Below are positions 14,292-16,190 of a stretch of DNA of 16,190 bases, piece by piece; position 1 is the stretch's first letter, and each line of letters begins with the position of its first letter. Made by a program: the position numbers and the translations under genes. Source of the DNA: DAOVQB01 sp023128935 (GTDB taxonomy: Bacteria; Eisenbacteria; RBG-16-71-46; CAIMUX01; WJJG01); NCBI GenBank assembly GCA_030628905.1, contig DAOVQB010000092.1:1-16190 (forward strand), written 5' to 3'. The notes under the pieces were generated by a model, which had not been told where the DNA came from, did no database searches, and saw only the letters and a list, made by a program, of their open reading frames with translations.

Positions 14292-14360
14292 CTGTTGCTG
14301 CGAGAGCTGCTCAGCTGTTGCTGCGAGAGCTGCTCGGCTGTTGCTGCGAGAGCTGCTCAG
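14292..14360. repeat. 23-bp tandem repeat (3 copies) between S41 and Yip1 genes
   Basis: Three units at 14292-14314, 14315-14337 and 14338-14360, each CTGTTGCTGCGAGAGCTGCTC plus AG or GG; one base differs in the middle copy. The array lies in the 159-bp spacer. Each unit contains TTGCTGC and GCTGCTC. Both can pair with either copy of GAGCAGCAA, at 14234-14242 and 14259-14267, around the S41 stop codon. The result is a set of competing stems rather than one clear terminator. Confidence 0.92.
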
Positions 14361-14419
14361 ATTAAGGCGCTGGGCAGCGGCCCCCATCGTTGGCAAACCG
14401 ATCGACGAAGGAGTGGTTC

Positions 14420-15208
14420 ATGACCGATGACAACCCTGCTCTCCCGCCTGTAGACGGCTCGGGCGTTGTGGGGGGTATCCATCCGACCGATCCCTGGCCC
14501 ATGGCGCTGAGACGACTCTCGCTGGTGGTGACGCAACCTACGACCGCATTCCGGGGACTTGGGAATGACCGTACCTCTTGGCTCCTCCCAGCCCTCTTGG
14601 TTTCACTTCTGGCGGCAGTGTCACCTATCCTGATGTCAACGCTTCACGTTGAGAAGCAGATGGCAGCCGTGGAGCAGATGGTGGATCGAGGGATTATAAC
14701 CGAGGAAATGGCCGCTGAGATCCAGCAGAAAACCGCGGAACGCGCAAGCAACCGCGCTCTTGGACCGACACTCTTCCAAGTCCTGCTCGGGGTTCTAAGC
14801 CACCTCGCCTTTCGCTATCTCCTGCCGGCCGCCCTGCTCTTGGCGGGTGTGCGCTTCGTGATGGAGGGCCGGGCCACTTTCCCCGCCGTGCTCTCTGTGG
14901 TGGCCTTCTCATCGGTTCCGGCGGGGATCCGGGAGCTTGTCCGAACGCCGTTACAGTTGGCGGAAGGAACCCTGGAGATCCAATTCAGCCCCGCGTTACT
15001 TGCCGGGGGAAGTCAGAACTTGGGGGCTTATGCCTTGAACCTACTCGACTTCTTCGACATCTGGATCCTGGCGCTGCTCATTCTGGGACTTGCAGCCGTG
15101 GGACCCATTTCGCGGGGCCGCGCTGCGGGTCTGGTGCTGCCGCTTTGGCTGATCTACTCACTCGCTAAAATCGGGCTCAAGGCCTCCCCCTTCGGGGCGG
15201 CCCTCTGA
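14420..15208 (+). CDS. Yip1-domain-type polytopic membrane protein
   Basis: 262 aa from ATG 14420, which has GAAGGAG 6 nt upstream; the longer in-frame start at 14390 lacks such a site. The N-terminus is cytosolic and rich in Pro and Asp. About five hydrophobic segments follow, near residues 53-72, 115-145 (possibly two passes), 152-170, 209-230 and 235-252. A helical hydrophilic stretch with many Glu and Gln residues separates the first two. The pattern (a PTTAFRGL-type segment before the first helix, then SVP in a later helix) fits bacterial Yip1/DUF-type proteins of unknown role. Its stop TGA abuts the macro-domain gene stop on the other strand. Function not assigned; a link to the S41 peptidase is only by position. 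Confidence 0.6.
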   Translation: MTDDNPALPPVDGSGVVGGIHPTDPWPMALRRLSLVVTQPTTAFRGLGNDRTSWLLPALLVSLLAAVSPILMSTLHVEKQMAAVEQMVDRGIITEEMAAEIQQKTAERASNRALGPTLFQVLLGVLSHLAFRYLLPAALLLAGVRFVMEGRATFPAVLSVVAFSSVPAGIRELVRTPLQLAEGTLEIQFSPALLAGGSQNLGAYALNLLDFFDIWILALLILGLAAVGPISRGRAAGLVLPLWLIYSLAKIGLKASPFGAAL

Positions 15209-15739
15209 TCAACCCCCTCCCAACGCATCCAGGAGCGCCTTGCGATAGGCATCCTGCCCCTCCGGACTGGAGACAACCAGTACGATCTCCCGGAGCGATG
15301 TCTCACCACCCAACTCGTCGAGCAAGGCGCCGACCACCTCACGCGCGGCTTCGTGAAAAGCTCCGAGTTTCTCCTCATCCTCAAGTGGCGCAACCGCCAG
15401 GCACGCCACCCTGTCCCGCGCTGCCGCGCCCAGTGCTGCAGCAAGCGCAGGGCGGATCTGCTCATGCTGGGTCTTGAGGTCCTGGCCCGCGAGAACGGCA
15501 TGATAGAGTCTCCTCAGCATAAGACCACCCGCTCCCGTGGCAATCGCTTGCCCCAGCTGAGCCGGACCCTGCTGAACCGCCTCGATCTCGATCTCCTCGC
15601 CGCCGCCCTTCTTGATGCTGCCTCCGACGCCCGATCCCATCCAGAGGTGATCGTTGGCTGGAATAACGAGGCCCTCGGCATCAACCTTCAACGGGTCCGC
15701 TTCCTGAACACTGACCCGCGTTCTAAAGACGTTGAACAC
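15209..15739 (-). CDS. Macro domain protein (ADP-ribose binding)
   Basis: 176 aa, a single macro domain. VIPANDHLWMGSGVGGSIKKGGG-type sequence at residues 25-47 fits the conserved nucleotide-binding segment, usually NAAN...GGGGVDGAI; here part of the first motif is replaced (IPAND). GAGGL near 69-73 is the second glycine-rich loop region. Macro domains bind ADP-ribose, remove it from proteins or process O-acetyl-ADP-ribose. GTG 15739 has GGAGG 9 nt upstream and is the supported start; the sequence MFNVFRTRV leads straight into the fold. It follows the CvpA-family gene by 66 bp, with a small 6-bp-stem hairpin (15767-15782) between them. Catalytic activity is uncertain because of the altered NAAN motif. 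Confidence 0.85.
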   Translation of the reverse strand: MFNVFRTRVSVQEADPLKVDAEGLVIPANDHLWMGSGVGGSIKKGGGEEIEIEAVQQGPAQLGQAIATGAGGLMLRRLYHAVLAGQDLKTQHEQIRPALAAALGAAARDRVACLAVAPLEDEEKLGAFHEAAREVVGALLDELGGETSLREIVLVVSSPEGQDAYRKALLDALGGG

Positions 15740-15805
15740 GTTGTCTCACCTCCCCCATTGACTACCATCGCCAGTAGGCGATCCGTTGGTGCGACCGCCT
15801 GCGCC

Positions 15806-16190
15806 CTACAAGCGCAACGGCACGCCTTTCCCGCCAAAGGGCAGGCGGCCCTTTTCCTTCTGCTCGGATTCCCCCAGCCGCAGTTCTCTATAGACCTCGT
15901 GGCGCTCGCGCAGGATCTCCTCGGCCGCCCTCGGGAGCATCTGGCCCAGAACACGGAGCGGACCGTCCGCCATCCGGTAGCCCACGCTCTGTGCAAGGAA
16001 CGGATGCCCTTCGGGAATGACAATGGTCAAGGCCCCAAGCACCAGGACCGTCAGAATCGCTCCCCGCAGCAGCCCGAACGTGAATCCCAGCAGGTGATCG
16101 ACCCACCGCAGATGTATCGTCTTGATGAGTTTGACGATCATCGAGCCAAGCAGCGTCACCAGGAGGTAGAAGGCCAGGAAGCAGATGAAG
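15806..16190 (-). CDS. CvpA family membrane protein, 5' end beyond window
   Basis: Partial: the frame is open to the window edge, with FICFLAFYLLVTLLG upstream of the first start-like GTG at 16159. The visible C-terminal part has a first hydrophobic helix (FLAFYLLVTLLGSMIV), an RWVDHLLGFTFGLLRG segment typical of CvpA, a second helix (ILTVLVLGALTIVI) and a hydrophilic tail with QKEKGRLPFGGK. CvpA-family proteins are inner-membrane proteins, linked to colicin V production and envelope stress; their biochemical role is unclear. It is the upstream neighbour of the macro gene on the same strand. Confidence is good for family, and the N-terminus is outside the view. Confidence 0.8.
   Translation of the reverse strand, partial: FICFLAFYLLVTLLGSMIVKLIKTIHLRWVDHLLGFTFGLLRGAILTVLVLGALTIVIPEGHPFLAQSVGYRMADGPLRVLGQMLPRAAEEILRERHEVYRELRLGESEQKEKGRLPFGGKGVPLRL

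Overview
The window is GC-rich, densely coded chromosomal DNA from a diderm (Gram-negative) bacterium. The outer membrane is indicated by LptE, a PorV/PorQ-type beta-barrel and a secreted M16 peptidase. The conserved pair lptE-holA marks it as core chromosome rather than plasmid or phage. The combination of a PorV-like protein, a large two-domain M16 peptidase and sugar-nucleotide epimerases is reminiscent of FCB-group or Gemmatimonadota/Latescibacterota/Eisenbacteria-like lineages. That placement is an inference from gene content; nothing in the window fixes the phylum. No rRNA, tRNA, IS element, prophage or CRISPR array was found.

Layout. (1) Bases 74-2730, plus strand: a tight cassette of a 90-aa exported YVDPG membrane protein, a kinase-like/SAM-methyltransferase fusion and a CPBP membrane protease. 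The stop/start overlaps suggest coupled translation. (2) Bases 2844-5894, minus strand: a 1016-aa exported M16 metallopeptidase with a repetitive Pro/Gly linker between its two halves, preceded by a 35-bp tandem repeat array. (3) Bases 5970-6720: a gap of about 750 bp with a possible 54-aa ORF, a palindrome, several hairpins and a strong terminator hairpin. (4) Bases 6722-12291, minus strand, read in the order UDP-sugar 4-epimerase, PorV-like barrel, CDP-paratose-2-epimerase-like protein, lptE, holA, thioredoxin. (5) From a divergent 313-bp intergenic region, plus-strand genes for an S41 C-terminal processing peptidase (12605-14260) and a Yip1-type membrane protein (14420-15208). These converge, with no bases between stop codons, on (6) a minus-strand macro-domain gene and a CvpA-family gene cut by the window edge.

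Functionally the window is an envelope neighbourhood. It holds sugar-nucleotide enzymes for surface glycans, an LPS-transport lipoprotein, an outer membrane barrel and three different proteases (CPBP, M16, S41) in or outside the inner membrane. Housekeeping genes for replication (holA) and redox (thioredoxin) are mixed in.

The most unusual feature at DNA level is five unrelated short tandem repeats in 16 kb: a 6-bp G-rich tract, 36 bp x3, 35 bp x3, 35 bp x2 and 23 bp x3. Two are in frame inside envelope proteins and three are in untranslated gaps next to genes. I see no clear novel defence or mobile system. The best candidates for undescribed biology are the YVDPG/kinase-methyltransferase/CPBP cassette and the repeat arrays placed directly upstream of start codons.
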